In this document: positions 28,246-41,168 of the stretch, one piece after another | Layout: the number at the start of each line of letters is the position of its first letter | Position numbering within the stretch: the first letter of the stretch is position 1 | Assembly: GCA_963978895.1 (NCBI GenBank) | Contig: OZ022244.1 | Coordinates: forward strand, 9,338,923 to 9,402,922 | Origin: Erpobdella octoculata | Lineage: Eukaryota; Annelida; Clitellata; Hirudinida; Erpobdellidae | Direction of reading: 5' to 3' | DNA: 64,000 nucleotides | The notes under the pieces: model-generated | Database searches by the model: none | What the model was told of the DNA's origin: nothing | The model's input: the letters and a program-made list of their open reading frames with translations, nothing else | Position numbers and translations under genes: made by a program

Positions 28246-28260
28246 ATGGTACCGAGTTAT
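28246..28260 (+). other. Templated filler at the 5' edge of element C
   Basis: atggtaccgagttat here is identical over 15 bases to 28829-28843 inside the C gag region. It replaces the expected first base of the C 5' LTR. Confidence 0.6.
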
Positions 28261-28473
28261 GGATACATTTAATTGTATTAATTATATATTTTTATAATTG
28301 ACTGTTAATATTAATATCTACGGTTGTGGATATTAATATCTTTGTTTTCCTTCCATTAACGTCCTTTTTTGAGTTTCTCTCTCGTTGTTGATGGCTGAGC
28401 GCTGTATCGTTTTTATGGTTAAATAAACTATATTCGAAATATAACTAACGTCGTTGTTTATCGGGTCATAACA
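28255..28473 (+). repeat. 5' LTR of element C
   Basis: About 219 bp, identical by eye to 32258-32476 except for its first base. It contains AATAAA (28422-28427) and ends in ataaca. The sequence ttttggcgacgagga that follows is the likely primer-binding site. Confidence 0.9.
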
Positions 28474-28494
28474 TTTTGGCGACGAGGATTTGAA

Positions 28495-31400
28495 ATGGCT
28501 GAAGAAAAGTTTTATTCACTCATGGCTACGTTTTTGGAGGAAAACCGACGCCGAGACGAAGAAAACCGACGCCGAGATGAAGAAAACCGCAAACGTGAGG
28601 AGGAGATGCGTACGCAAATTCTCGAAGACAATCGCAAACGCGAAGAGGTTTTTGCAGAACTCATTCGGTCGATGAAGTTTCAATCAAGTGGTCCAGTTTC
28701 AATGGTTAGAAACAAACCAGATTTGGTACCAGAGTTGATGAGACAAATTTCGGAATTCAGCCATGACCCCGAGTCCGGTAGGACATTCTCAAAGTGGATT
28801 GATCGTTTCGAAGCAGTTATGATCAGCCATGGTACCGAGTTATCCGACCCAGATAAAACGCAAGCACTCGTGTCGAAGTTGGACTTGCAATCGTACGGGA
28901 GTTTCACCGACCACATCTTGCCGAAAACAACAAAAGATCTGACCTACGACGAAACCAAGGAAATTTTGGAGTCGCTGTTTGGGGACAAGGTCTCGGTTTT
29001 CAGGAGAAGGTTCGACATGTTCAGGTTGGTAATTGGTGATCTTGGGTACAGCAAGCTAGGTTCAACAATAAATAGAATGACGGCACTGGCTCAAGTCGAA
29101 CAAATGTCAAAAGAACATTTTAAATGTCTTGTTTTTGTTTCGGCACTGCAAGGAGCTCGATATGCTGACATCCGAACAAGGTTGTTGAGGAAACTGGAGA
29201 CTCAAGAGGAGTGCACGTTAGCTGACCTTGTTAAAGAATGCGAATTTGTAACGAGTTTGAAAATAGATTCGGACGTCATCGACAATGTACAAAATGTTAA
29301 TGCAGTAAAACAAATGAACAGGAAGAAGCCTCGACCTGGGTTCCCTAGCAAGGATATCCCCCGATCTTCTACCAAAGGTAATTGTTTCATCTGTGGTTCG
29401 ACAGAACATTTTAGAAAAGATTGTCCGAAAAATCAGCCAAAAGCTCAACAGAGAAAAAATAAAGCAATTAAGAAGATTGTTGGTAATGTGGTTGCCAATC
29501 GGAGGTACACTGAGGTTAATTTTGGTGACACTCAGGTTAGAATGCAGTTAGATTCTGGTGCCGACGTCACACTCATCAACAAGGAAACATGGGAACAAAT
29601 CGGTTCACCTGCCTTGGAGAGGTCAACGACGACACTGGGAGCTGCAAATGGAAGTCCGATTGAAGTCCTGGGACAATTTGATGTAAAGTTCACCTGTGGA
29701 GGACATTCAGGTCACGGTCGCTGCTACGTGGCTGACAAAGTCGAGCAATTGTTAGGCATCGAATGGATGAACCAACTTCCTCCTCTTCAAAAAGCATTCA
29801 ACGCCATCTGCTGCAAAATTGAGCAGAAGCCAAAGGAGGAAGGGGAACATCTTGCCAGCAGTTTGAGTGAATGTTTTCCAGATGTTTTCAAGGAAGAATT
29901 GGGAAAATGTCAAACAAAAGCTCAATTGTTCGTCAAGCAGGGAACACGTCCAATCTTCTGCCGACAGAGAAAGATTCCGTTTGCTCGGGAAGAAGCAGTT
30001 AACGTGGAGCTGGAGCGTTTGGTGCAGCAGGGAGTTCTGAAGAAGGTTGACTACAGCAACTGGGCCGCCCCGATTGTTGTGGTTGCCAAGAAAAATGGAG
30101 CAGTCAGGATATGTGCAGACTTCAAAACAGGACTCAACGATGCACTGAAAATGCACCGACACCCGCTACCTGTGCCCGATGAAATCTTTGCTCGTCTGAA
30201 CCAAGGCGCATGGTTCACTCAGATTGACTTCGCTGACGCATACTTGCAGATGGAAGTTGAAGACGACTCGAAGGAACTGGTCACAATTAATACACACAAA
30301 GGTTTGTTCCAGTACCAGCGATTGCCTTTTGGAGTCAAATGCGCACCTGGCATTTTTCAAGAAGCTATGGATCGAATGATCACAGGACTGGAAGGTTGTG
30401 CAGCATATCTAGATGATGTCATAGTGACCGGATCTACGCTGGATGAACACAATCGAAATGTTAAAGCTTTGTTCAAGAAAATCGCTGAGAGTGGATTTCG
30501 TGTACGAATGGAAAAGTGTTCATTTGCTAAAGAAGAAATCAAGTTTTTGGGGCACATTGTTTCAAGAGATGGCCGTCGACCAGACCCCGAAAAAATTCAA
30601 GCGATTGTTGAAATGCCAGAGCCTAAGGATGCAAAGCAGTTAAAATCATTCTTAGGCATGATAAGCTATTATTCGTCCTTTGTACCAGAGGTTGGCGTAT
30701 CTGCTCACTCAGCAAATCGACTACAACGATGGGAACTCGTCTTGCTTGCTTATGACTTCAACATCGAGTACAGACGATCTACCCACTTTGGACAAGCCGA
30801 TGCACTATCCCGTCTTATCACTTCAAGAAAACTGCAGGAAGATGATGACATCGTTATCGCAAAGATTGAAATGGATGTCAACGCAGTTCAGAGTGATGTT
30901 ATCCGACACTTGCCTGTCACTAAGGAGGAAATTCGTAGGATGACCGAAGAAGACTCCGAGCTAAAGTTGGTTGTGGAAGCCGTCAGAACAGGACGATGGC
31001 CGAGATTTCAGTCAGGATCGCTCCTACACGCCTACCACAGCCGTGCTACAAACATGTCTGTTTGTAATGGTGTACTCTTCATGGGATCTCGCGCAGTGAT
31101 ACCAGCAATATTGAAGAACCAAGTTCTGAAAATGCTGCACGAAGGACACCCAGGAGCCACCAGGATGAAGATGCTCGCTCGGAGGTATGTTTATTGGCAA
31201 GGTATCGACAGGGATATTGAAGACAGAGTAAGGCTTTGCAGCTCCTGTCAGATGGCTGCAAAGATGCCTGTCAAAAATGAATTGTCACCATGGCCGACAC
31301 CAGATTGCGCATGGGAGAGGATCCATATAGACTATGCCGGTCCAATGGAAGGAATGATGTTCCTTGTGGTTGTGGATGCCTTCTCCAAGTGGCCTGAAAT

Positions 31401-32247
31401 TGTCCAAATGAGGACATCGACAACAACTGCTACAATCAAAGAGTTGGGTAAAATTTTTTCACAGCATGGGTACCCAAAGATGTTAGTGTCGGACAATGGA
31501 ACACAATTTGTTTCAAAGGAGTTTGAGGAGTACTGCCAAAGTCATGGCATCAACCATGTAAGATCACCGCCATATCAGCCTCACTGCAACGGACAAGCCG
31601 AACGTTTCGTTGATACGTTCAAGCGGGCTCTTAGAAAATTGCAGGGAGAGGGTGCGACGGCTGACGTGCTGCAAAAGTTCTTGCTGACGTATAGGACAAC
31701 ACCTCTACCATCATCAGAAGAACTGAAAACACCTGCAGAGCTACTCCTAGGCAGACAATTACGAATTCCTTTGACAGACCTCCAACTGAATAAATTCCAT
31801 CATCAAGATGAAAAGATCGAGAAACCCGGTTCTTGTAAAAGAGAGTTTACAGAACAAGATGCTGTCTATGTGCGGACATACGACAATCCGAATCAGCCAG
31901 AATGGACTCCCGGTAGAATCGTCCGACGTTTGGGAAAATCTGTTTATGACGTTGAAGTTGGAAGAAGAGTGATGCGGCGACACTGCAATCAGTTGCGAAA
32001 ACGGGTATCAGAAGAAGCTCTAGTGGTTATATCTGATGTTTTCGACATCCCTCTTCTCCCACCAATCAAGTCATCCCTGAAGACGACCGATTCTTCTAAC
32101 AGTGCCATTTCGGTTGACGTTTCAGTTAACGAGGACAATCGTCAAATCATCTCGACAGACCAGGTTCCAAAGGTGAGGCCTAAAAGAACACGTCGACCTC
32201 CTCGAAGATTGGAAATGAATGCTTCCAAGAAAACTTATCTTGTTTAG
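28495..32247 (+). CDS. Element C gag-pol polyprotein, RNase H missing
   Basis: One open frame of 1250 codons. Gag has a charged coiled-coil N-terminus (residues about 13-45, repeats of EENRRRD), a conserved FSKWIDRFEAVM region and a CCHC knuckle (CFICGSTEHFRKDC, near 300). Next come protease LDSGADVTLI (about 352), RT with CADFKTGLND and catalytic YLDD (638-641), and integrase with an HHCC finger (CSSCQMAAK) and D945, D999, E1036 in DD35E spacing, then a GPY-like C-terminus. At about residue 731 the frame passes from YYSSFVP to ANRLQRW. About 140 residues that copy B has there, the whole RNase H, are absent without frame loss. The start is the first ATG after the leader. Reverse transcription by this copy alone should fail, so it probably relied on help in trans. 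Confidence 0.93.
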   Translation: MAEEKFYSLMATFLEENRRRDEENRRRDEENRKREEEMRTQILEDNRKREEVFAELIRSMKFQSSGPVSMVRNKPDLVPELMRQISEFSHDPESGRTFSKWIDRFEAVMISHGTELSDPDKTQALVSKLDLQSYGSFTDHILPKTTKDLTYDETKEILESLFGDKVSVFRRRFDMFRLVIGDLGYSKLGSTINRMTALAQVEQMSKEHFKCLVFVSALQGARYADIRTRLLRKLETQEECTLADLVKECEFVTSLKIDSDVIDNVQNVNAVKQMNRKKPRPGFPSKDIPRSSTKGNCFICGSTEHFRKDCPKNQPKAQQRKNKAIKKIVGNVVANRRYTEVNFGDTQVRMQLDSGADVTLINKETWEQIGSPALERSTTTLGAANGSPIEVLGQFDVKFTCGGHSGHGRCYVADKVEQLLGIEWMNQLPPLQKAFNAICCKIEQKPKEEGEHLASSLSECFPDVFKEELGKCQTKAQLFVKQGTRPIFCRQRKIPFAREEAVNVELERLVQQGVLKKVDYSNWAAPIVVVAKKNGAVRICADFKTGLNDALKMHRHPLPVPDEIFARLNQGAWFTQIDFADAYLQMEVEDDSKELVTINTHKGLFQYQRLPFGVKCAPGIFQEAMDRMITGLEGCAAYLDDVIVTGSTLDEHNRNVKALFKKIAESGFRVRMEKCSFAKEEIKFLGHIVSRDGRRPDPEKIQAIVEMPEPKDAKQLKSFLGMISYYSSFVPEVGVSAHSANRLQRWELVLLAYDFNIEYRRSTHFGQADALSRLITSRKLQEDDDIVIAKIEMDVNAVQSDVIRHLPVTKEEIRRMTEEDSELKLVVEAVRTGRWPRFQSGSLLHAYHSRATNMSVCNGVLFMGSRAVIPAILKNQVLKMLHEGHPGATRMKMLARRYVYWQGIDRDIEDRVRLCSSCQMAAKMPVKNELSPWPTPDCAWERIHIDYAGPMEGMMFLVVVDAFSKWPEIVQMRTSTTTATIKELGKIFSQHGYPKMLVSDNGTQFVSKEFEEYCQSHGINHVRSPPYQPHCNGQAERFVDTFKRALRKLQGEGATADVLQKFLLTYRTTPLPSSEELKTPAELLLGRQLRIPLTDLQLNKFHHQDEKIEKPGSCKREFTEQDAVYVRTYDNPNQPEWTPGRIVRRLGKSVYDVEVGRRVMRRHCNQLRKRVSEEALVVISDVFDIPLLPPIKSSLKTTDSSNSAISVDVSVNEDNRQIISTDQVPKVRPKRTRRPPRRLEMNASKKTYLV

Positions 32248-32257
32248 GAGGGGGAGG

Positions 32258-32604
<347 letters not shown>

Positions 32605-32637
32605 ATTGGCGACGAAGGATAGGAATAAAATCACGCA

Positions 32638-35600
32638 ATGGCAGATCTTCAAAAGATATTTGAACTTTTTCAGACGCAGATGGAAAAAAGCGAAGAGAGA
32701 CACAAGATGCAGATGGAAAAGAGCGAAGAAAGATTCCTAAAGCTAATGAAAGAAAATTCAGAAAAAGAAAAGGAACTGAGGAAAGAAAATGCAGAGACAC
32801 AGAGTAAACTGTTAGAATTTATAGAGTCCCAAAAAGAAAAAAAACAGAGTCAAAAGAAACACTTTTTGATCGACTACGTCAGAGAGTGGAAAAGTTTTCC
32901 TACGAACCAGAGGAAGGACGATTTTTCAGTCTGTGGCTCAGACGTTTTGAAGACACTGTCAAAGGTCATGTAAGACATCTTCCAGAAGAGTCAAAGACTG
33001 AACTTTTTCGAACTCTATTGGACAACCACACTTATGCAGTTTTTTCTACCAGAATTTCTCCACGGCTTCCCAGCGACATTGGTTGGGAAGAAACCATCAC
33101 AACCCTTGAACAACTATTTGGCCCTAAGAAAAGTCTCTTTCGACGAAGGTTTGACTTTAGTCGAATAATTTGTACATCAGGGAGTGATTTTAACACTTAT
33201 GGAAATAAAATCATTGCTGCTGCGGAGGCAGCAGAGCTTCGAGGAATGTCAGACGAGACACATAAGGGTGTCCAATATGTAGCAGGACTTCAGGCACAAG
33301 AACATGTCGAGATACGTTCCAGGCTGTTACGCATGTTGGATAGCGAAAATAGCGAAAAACCTATTACAGTCATTGAATTAATAGCAGAGTCTGAACGACT
33401 TAAGACTACACTGGATGATACTAAAACAATCGAAAGACCGGATGTAGAAATTCAGGCCATTAACAGATACAGCTCACCTCACCGAAAGCCATTGTCACCA
33501 CGACATCAAGCAGAGCCAAAAACACCATGTCCCATTTGTGGCGGACCACATTGGAAACGAGAGTGTCCTAACGTTAGACCGACGAGTTCTCCAGATTTTC
33601 GCAAATCACGAAAATTTGTATCACGGGATCATCCAAACTGGAGACAAAATTCTTTTACACACAGAGAAAAGAGTGCTTCTAGACAAGACCGATTCATTAA
33701 CCGAGTAGACAACGGAAATGAAATCAAACAGTACATTGAAGTCATCATCAACGATAGACCGATTCAACTTCGGTTAGATACAGGAGCCGAAGTGACTCTC
33801 ATCTCTCGTCCAACATGGATAGCCATCGGTCGCCCCAATCTTACCACAGCGACGGCAAATCTAAGCGCAGCAAATGGTCAACCCGTGAAGACCGAAGGAA
33901 TGTTTGAGACAAAATTTACCGTTGCAAATAATTCAGGTCAAAAGTACCATGGTCGGGGTACTGTTTACGTCACAGATTCAAACGACCTCATGGGAATGCC
34001 ATGGATAAAACAACTTCCTGACTTTAAAGAACTGTTAGAAAACTATTCTGTCATGGAAATACGGAGCTTCAACACAGACGCGGAACGCACAGCCATTACA
34101 AACAAATTAAAACACAAATACGCTGATGTGTTCCGACAGGAACTAGGACTGTGCACAAAAGTTTCAGCTTCCTTACAGCTTAAACCTGGCGCACAACCCA
34201 TATTTAGAAAGAAACGCCCTGTTCCTCATGCCGCTTTAGAGCAATTGGATAGCGAAATTAACCGGTTACTAAAAGAAGGAATAATCTCTCCCGTGGATCA
34301 CTCTCAGTGGGCAGCACCCATAGTTGCTGTCCGTAAAGCAAACGGCTCCATCCGACTTTGTGCAGATTTTTCAACGGGCTTAAATGACTCACTGATGCTC
34401 CATAGACACCCATTACCTACCATGGATGACGTTTTCACAAAATTAAATGGAGGGACAGTTTTCTCCCAAATAGATTTTGCAGAAGCATACCATCAAGTAG
34501 AAGTGACGGAAGAATGTAAAGAGCTCTTAACAATCAACACTCATAAAGGTTTGTTTCGTTATAACCGTCTACAATTTGGTGTGAAATCAGCACCAGGTAT
34601 TTTTCAACAAATCATAGACACTATGATTACGGGTCTAGATGGCGTTGCCGCCTATTTAGATGATGTCATCGTCACGGGACGGACATTAGAAGATTACAAC
34701 ACGAACTTAGAGGCTTTATTTGACCGAATTTTAAATTATGGCTTCCGGATTAGAATTGAAAATAGCCACTTGTTAATGACGGAAATCACGTACTTGGGAA
34801 ATGTAATATCAGCTGCAGGCCGTCGTCCCGACCCCAAAAAAATCGATGCAATAATTCATATGCCTCCACCCAAAGATGTTGGACAGGTCCGTACTTTTCT
34901 TGGGCTGATCAGCTATTACAGCTCATTTGTACCACGCATGAGAAATCTAAGAGCACCACTAGACGCCCTTTTAAAAAAAGACACTGTGTCCCAGTGGTCT
35001 GAAAGCTGTCAATGGGCATTTGACGAAACTAAAAAAATTTTATTATCCGACCTTCTGTTAACCCATTACAACCCCAACCAACCAATTGTAGTTGCAGCCG
35101 ACGCATCAGAATACGGCATTGGAGCAGTGATATCACACAGATATAGTGATGGAACAGAAAAGGCAATTGCACACGCTAGTAGAGCTCTCACTCCAGCAGA
35201 AAAGAAATATGGGCAAATAGAAAAAGAAGGTCTAGCACTAGTTTTCGCGGTCAGAAAGTTTCACCGTTATATTTATGGACGCCACTTTACTCTATTAACA
35301 GACCATCAACCTCTGTTTGCCATTTTTGGCAATAAAAAAGGCATACCATCATATACAGCAAACAGACTCCAACGCTGGGCTCTAACACTGCTTGCTTATG
35401 ATTTCAAAATTGAATACTGCAGAACCACGTCCTTTGAACAAGCTGACACACTTTCGCGCCTTATAGGTCCACATAAAACATCAGAAGAAGACACATTGAT
35501 AGCAACTATTAATCAAGATATAAACTCCCTGTATATCAATGCCGTCATACAACTTCCAGTCTCAAATAAAGAAATCTGTGACGCAACAAAAACAGATAAT

Positions 35601-36690
35601 GAGTTAAATCCCCTTCTCCAATATGTCAAAACAGGAAAGTGGAACGAAAACAAAGCACTGAAAACCAGCAAACTCGAACTCTTAAAAAAGAAATAACGAT
35701 ACATGAAGACTGTTTATTCTTTGGTTCTCGAATAATCATCCCTCAGGTTTTGCAAAAACGAGTACTTCAAATGCTTCACAAAGGCCACCCGGGTATTACT
35801 CGAATGAAGATAATTGCCCGAGAACACGTTTATTGGAGCGGCATTGATAAAGACATAGAAAACTGGACACGCAGCTGTTCTTCATGCCAACAAGCAGCTA
35901 AATCACCCATAAAACACACTTTATGTTCATGGCCAAAAGAAACCAAACCCTGGAGTCGAATTCACATCGATTATGCTGGGCCGCTCCATTGAAAAATGTA
36001 TCTCGTAGTAGTAGATGCATTCTCAAAATGGCCAGAAATAATAGAAATGGCAACAGCACCACATCCAACACGATAAATGCACTCCAGCAGATTTTTGCAC
36101 AATTTGGATTACCTGAAACAATTGTCAGTGACAACGGCACACAATTCACCTCAACTGTTTTTCAGGAATACTGTGCAGAAAACGCGATCAAACACGTGAG
36201 ATCACCACCATTTCACCCACAATCCAATGGCCAGGCCGAACGATTTGTAGACACTTTCAAAAGAGCTTTGATTAAATTAAGAAATGACGGAACTTACAAA
36301 GAATCTCTTCAAACATTTTTATTCAGCTTCAGAACCACTCCCTGCGCTTCATCGCCGAACGGTCTCTCTCCAGCGGAAAATTTCCTAGGCAGACATTTAC
36401 GTTCGGTCTTAAGCGAATTACATCCGAAAAACATCAAACATTCAACACCTCGATCAAATGACATGGAGAAACAGTTCAACCGCCATCATGGGGCACGACC
36501 TCGACAGTTCCAAAACGGTGAATTGGTGTTCGTTCGCGATTATCGACCGGGACCTGTGACGTGGATACCAGGACAGATTGTCCGTAGAAGGGGAAGAGTT
36601 CTGTACGATACTATCGTAAAAGGAATGGTCTGGAAGCGCCACATCAACCAGTTACGCCCACGTCATACACCAGCGGTGTCTAGCTTAGGA
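32638..36690 (+). pseudogene. Element B gag-pol, frameshifted
   Basis: The start at 32638 encodes a Lys/Glu-rich coiled-coil gag N-terminus (QMEKSEERHKMQMEKSEERF). A frameshift near 32880 moves to the 936-codon frame 32886-35696, which carries gag (FSLWLRRFEDTV), a CPICGGPHWKREC knuckle, protease LDTGAEVTLI (33776), RT with YLDD (34656) and a complete RNase H (ADASEYGIGAV, IEKEGLALVFAV, TDHQPL). A second frameshift in an A run near 35690 precedes the integrase (HKGHPGITRMK, CSSCQQAA). A TGA lies at 35990, with a one-base loss near 36050. The rest of integrase (SDNGTQF, NGQAERF) and the C-terminal tail end near 36690. This is the only gypsy copy here that keeps RNase H beside RT and IN. Confidence 0.92.
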
Positions 36691-36696
36691 GGGAGG

Positions 36697-37031
<335 letters not shown>

Positions 37032-37089
37032 TGAAGATTGCAATAATTAGTTATTAAAGAATTTCAGTATACACGACATGTCTTGTGAA

Positions 37090-37330
37090 TTGACGGCCAT
37101 CGTTGAGAAGTGGTCCTTGCTTCTGATTTTTTAAATCTCATTATATAATATTTTTCGATTGCAGCAACAATTCTTTTAATCTCTAGGACTGAGAGTGTAT
37201 ATAGGTACAATTGCATAATAATATTTATTACACGCATGCGCGCAATAAATTCTTACGTGAACATCGATATCGTCTATACGACTAATTACGTAAGCGTGAC
37301 AGAATCAGTGAGTGAGTGAGTGACGTGGGC
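37090..37330 (-). mobile_element. Possible Helitron-derived fragment
   Basis: Shares short blocks (cgattgcag, ttattacacgc.tgcgc) in the same order with 26440-26520. No termini are visible. The assignment is weak. Confidence 0.3.
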
Positions 37331-38480
37331 TACTATAATATACTTCCCATCGGTTGAAACATTTTACTCCGCCAGACTTCGGTACCAAAACCACAACCTT
37401 ATCTCCTACTTGGTATTTTCTATCAGTGCTCCTGAAGTTGTAATTATGAGCCTACTTTTCTTGTTCGATGTGGAAATAATAATATGAGTAGGCTTTTGCT
37501 AAATCTAAATTTTCTTTAAGGGTTCTCAAATATTCTTCTGGTTTCTTTCCTAAGTTGAGTGGAAAGATTCGCTCTCCTATCCAACGTGTACGGACTAATA
37601 TGGTGGAAGATGGCCTTTCACTCAAACTCCACAAAACGAAAGGTAACAAGTGATGTCATCCCTTTAGATTCTCTTGTAATAGTTTAAAAATAATTGTTTT
37701 CAAACTCTGATTGCACCGTTCTACCAGAGCAGCTGCTTCGGGATGTCCTGGTGTGTTGAATCTGGGACTACAACCAAAACTTTTCAAAAATTCTTGAGTC
37801 AGTTGACTGACTTTTACTTTTTTACTGTTACTTATGGTATTGAAAAATTCATGAACAGCTGTAAAAGAGCACCACATACTGTCTTCGCCTTCAATGACTT
37901 AAGTGGATAAGTCATGGGCCAGCAGGAAAACTTGTCAACTATAACCAGCGCATAATTGTATTCAGGTTTACTTTTAACCGGATCTCCTTCTAGAAATTGT
38001 AGTCCAATGCAGTCCATGATCAGATGAGAAAATGACAAATCATCATCCCTCGACATTGTTGTAATCGGAACTCTCTGTGAAATTGTTGATGGCGCTCGTA
38101 ACTGACAGATAGGACAAGTCTGACAATAAGCTTTGATTTTTCCATCCATTTTTGGGAACCAAACGTTGAGCTTTATTCTATACTTCGTTGAACTAAAAGC
38201 CATGTGACCCGCAAAGGAGCGTCATGTCCCTATTCAAGCACTACTGCAATTCTTGATTCAGGTAGACAAAGCTGTACGATCTTGTGACCCCATTAAGTTT
38301 CCTTGTGGTGAAGTAGGCCGTTTTCAACGTAAAATATCTTTTTGTTCTTTTCTGCCAGCTCCCAATACTTTTGAAGAGATGGGCAATTGCTTGAGAGAAC
38401 ATTGTAGGTTTTCATACTGTGAAGAAGTTCCAATACCGAAGGTGTTAGGATAACAATTTCATTCAAGTCCGGCACCACGG

Positions 38481-38633
38481 CTGGAAAACGACCGAGAGCG
38501 GAAAACGACCGAGAGCGGAAAAGCGACCGGGAACGCGACGAAAACGGGAAAGTGGAGAAGGAAACGGGAGCGAGAGAGACAAACATTAGAAAAACCTCTA
38601 AAAACCCCGGGCAACGCCGGGTAACCCCGCTAG
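38481..38633 (+). mobile_element. 5'-truncated Helitron 3' end (J family)
   Basis: 153 bp equal to the right arm end of J1, with the GC hairpin and CTAG at 38630-38633. The truncated side begins in ctggaaaacgaccgagag. Confidence 0.75.

Positions 38634-38724
<91 letters not shown>
38634..38724. repeat. (TA)n microsatellite
   Basis: About 90 bp of TA with one GTATA interruption, after the CTAG end. Confidence 0.93.
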
Positions 38725-38728
<4 letters not shown>

Positions 38729-40583
38729 GCAATTGCTTGAGAGAACATTGTAGGTTTTCATACTGTGAAGAAGTTCCAATACCGAAGGTGTTAGGATAAC
38801 AATTTCATTCAAGTCCGGCACCACGGCAAACCATACTTTGACTAATGTTCACTAAACGTTCTTCGTCTTCAACACCTGGCTTTATTTTCAAACACATCAC
38901 GTCTACCACTGTTGATTCACCCTTAAACCCCAATAAAGCAATTTGTTTTTGTACCGGCACATCCAATGGTTCAACTGGCTTGTTGTGGATGCAGCAGATT
39001 TCCGCCCCACCATCAATAAATGCTGTTTGCGGTTCTAAACCCTCTATTTTGACTTGGACGAAGGATCTTTTAAAAAGTCCATTCGCCTTGACGCAACGTT
39101 CTTTATTATCCATCAAGGGTTTAAATACATTTCTACTGGCTTGATTAATAACTGAACATGATGATATCTTGACAGTATTTCTGTTTGGACAGTTCTTTGC
39201 CAAATGTCCTCGAGCTTGGCAGTTAAAGCAAAGGCCCTTTTTCATTGCTTCATCGTTTGCCTTGTCCAATGTTTGACGAATCGGCCTGTGATCTATTGCT
39301 CTTTCCAACGTTTGTCGAACTGGTCTATTGTTTCTTGGATAACTGAACTCTGTTCTTTGTTTAGGTGCCCTTCTTGAAAAATCGTCTCTTTCGTGGGAGG
39401 CCGTAAAATTGTCTGCTGATTTGGCAAGCTGATCAAAACTCAACCATCTTTCCTGTTCTTGAGATAGAATAAAATCCAAACACCCACGTGGCAGCAATTT
39501 TTTCATACGATCAGCAACCAGCAAGTTTACCAGTTTGTCAAAATTGTTCTCTATGTTCCGGCTAATAAATTAACGATTCTTAATTTAGAAGCAATAAGTT
39601 GGTAAGTTCCATTAGCTTGTTTCTTTATAGTGTAGAAATGTTCACGCAACTTTATTGGACTTATTCTAAATTCATCTAACAGAAATTGTTTTACGGTTTC
39701 GTAATCATCCAAATCTTCATATGACAATTTTGAAATCAATGACTTTGCTTCGAGTCGCAATACATTTTAATTTTGAATACTAAGGAATCCGTTTCTTCTC
39801 TCTTTTGCCAAAAGAGTACATTCTCTTCTTGTAATTCTAACTCTTTTTCACGTAAATGTTTATTTTCTTCATTTTTCTGTTGTCATCTTGATAATTCTAA
39901 TTATCTAATTCTTAGTTCTTGTTCTTTAAATTTTAACTTTTCATCATCTTTCCTTTGATGTCTCTCGAGCTCTTTTTCTTCTTTCTTTCGTAACCTCGCA
40001 AGTTCTTCTTCTTTGAGTCTCAATTCTTCTTCGTCTTTCTTTCGTTGTCTAGCAAGTTCTTCTTTGAATCTTCGTTCTTCTTCGTCTTTCTTTTGTTGTC
40101 TAGCAAGTTCTTCTTCGTCTTTCCTTTGCAAACGAAGTAATTCTTGTTCTCTTATCTTCAGCTCTTGTGAAATTTCTTCGGTTGGAGTGATACTACGCGG
40201 TTCTACTTCAGTTTTTCCTTTCAGGACCAATTTGGCCCATAAGTTTAATAATTGTGGTCTTGTCAATTTTTCTACTTCCTCTCCGGATTTTCATGCTGCT
40301 TTGAGTATGACAATCAGTCGATCAGTCGGAAATCTTTTTATTTCAGCTTGTTTCTCTGCATCAAGTTTTCTACAACTCTTAGATTATTTGGATTCACTGA
40401 GGACATTGCTACACGACCGAATTTTGAAAAGAGTAACAATGTTTTGACTGCCTCTGACAATGATGACACTTCGATTAACGGAAATAGCATGGGTCCTGTT
40501 GATCTTTCAAATGGTCATCTTCTCGATACCTTTTCTAACGCGACTCTCGATGTTTCCAATGTTAATGAATTCCACGACATCGG

Positions 40584-41168
40584 TGTCAGTTCTGGACCCC
40601 CCCTCCTTTTTATTCTATTTTATTTATAGTATTATTTAGTATCTTCCATGGGCCACGTCGAACTTATTTGTAATCCTTTGTGTTAACGAGCCAATCGGAG
40701 CGCGTATTTTTTCCCGCAATTAATAGGGGTGTATAATTTTTAATATATTGAGAAATCTACCGATTAATTAATTAAATAAATTTCGTGGATTATAGTTTAT
40801 ATATATGTTTATAAGTTGTGAAAATCTGATGTCTTCGCGATCGAGATTTAACGAGCTAATAATATGTTTAGTACTTGTTTACATCGGTTTATCGATTTGT
40901 TAATATTTCGTGGTTTGAAAGCCTTATATAAGGGAGAGCCTCTTCCTCCTCTTGCTCTTCTTCGCTAGAAACTCTTGCTGTTCGTGTTTGTGTGTAAGGC
41001 TACGTTTGCTTGTATATTTTTAGGAGGAAAAGTCCTACGTGACTGTTTCCACGCGATTGTTTCTCTAATCGATTAGTTTAAACTCGTTCCTGCTTGCTTT
41101 TTATCAGTTAATAAATTTCGTTCTCAAAATCTTCAAAGTTAGTGTAAATTGGCGGGACGCTACTGACA
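40584..41168 (+). repeat. LTR with primer-binding site, otherwise lost element
   Basis: 585 bp from TGTCAGTT to CTGACA. It has a TATA box (ccttatataagg near 40922) and AATAAA (41110). It is followed by actggtggcagcggtgggat, a form typical of gypsy primer-binding sites, and about 90 bp of leader before PLE sequence returns. No 3' LTR or coding sequence is present. Confidence 0.75.

Larger units (their letters stand above)
38379..38826. repeat. 102-bp direct duplication around an insert in copy E
   Basis: 38379-38480 and 38725-38826 are identical by eye and occur once in copy D (2453-2554 region). Between them lie a Helitron 3' end (38481-38633) and a (TA)n tract (38634-38724). Confidence 0.85.
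37350..40365 (-). pseudogene. Gypsy gag-protease-integrase remnant (copy E, PR-IN order)
   Basis: On the minus strand a gag coiled coil comes first (40266-39901, repeated KDEEELARQRKK-like units), then the gag core (EDLDDYETVKQFLLDEF), then 39524-38805 with knuckle CFNCQARGHLAKNC and protease FIDGGAEICCI. After an insertion, a linker ([25 protein letters not shown]) leads to the integrase finger ([14 protein letters not shown]), MDCIG and VDKFSCWPMTYPLKS. Integrase continues with FNTPGHPEAAALVERCNQSLK (E motif) in another frame and ends near 37450. Reverse transcriptase does not lie between protease and integrase. I infer a Gmr1-like element whose RT end was lost. Copy D is its near-identical paralog. 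Confidence 0.83.

Noticed and set aside
35639..35992. Separate integrase gene in element B
   Set aside because: It is the continuation of the B polyprotein after a one-base shift, ended by a premature TGA.
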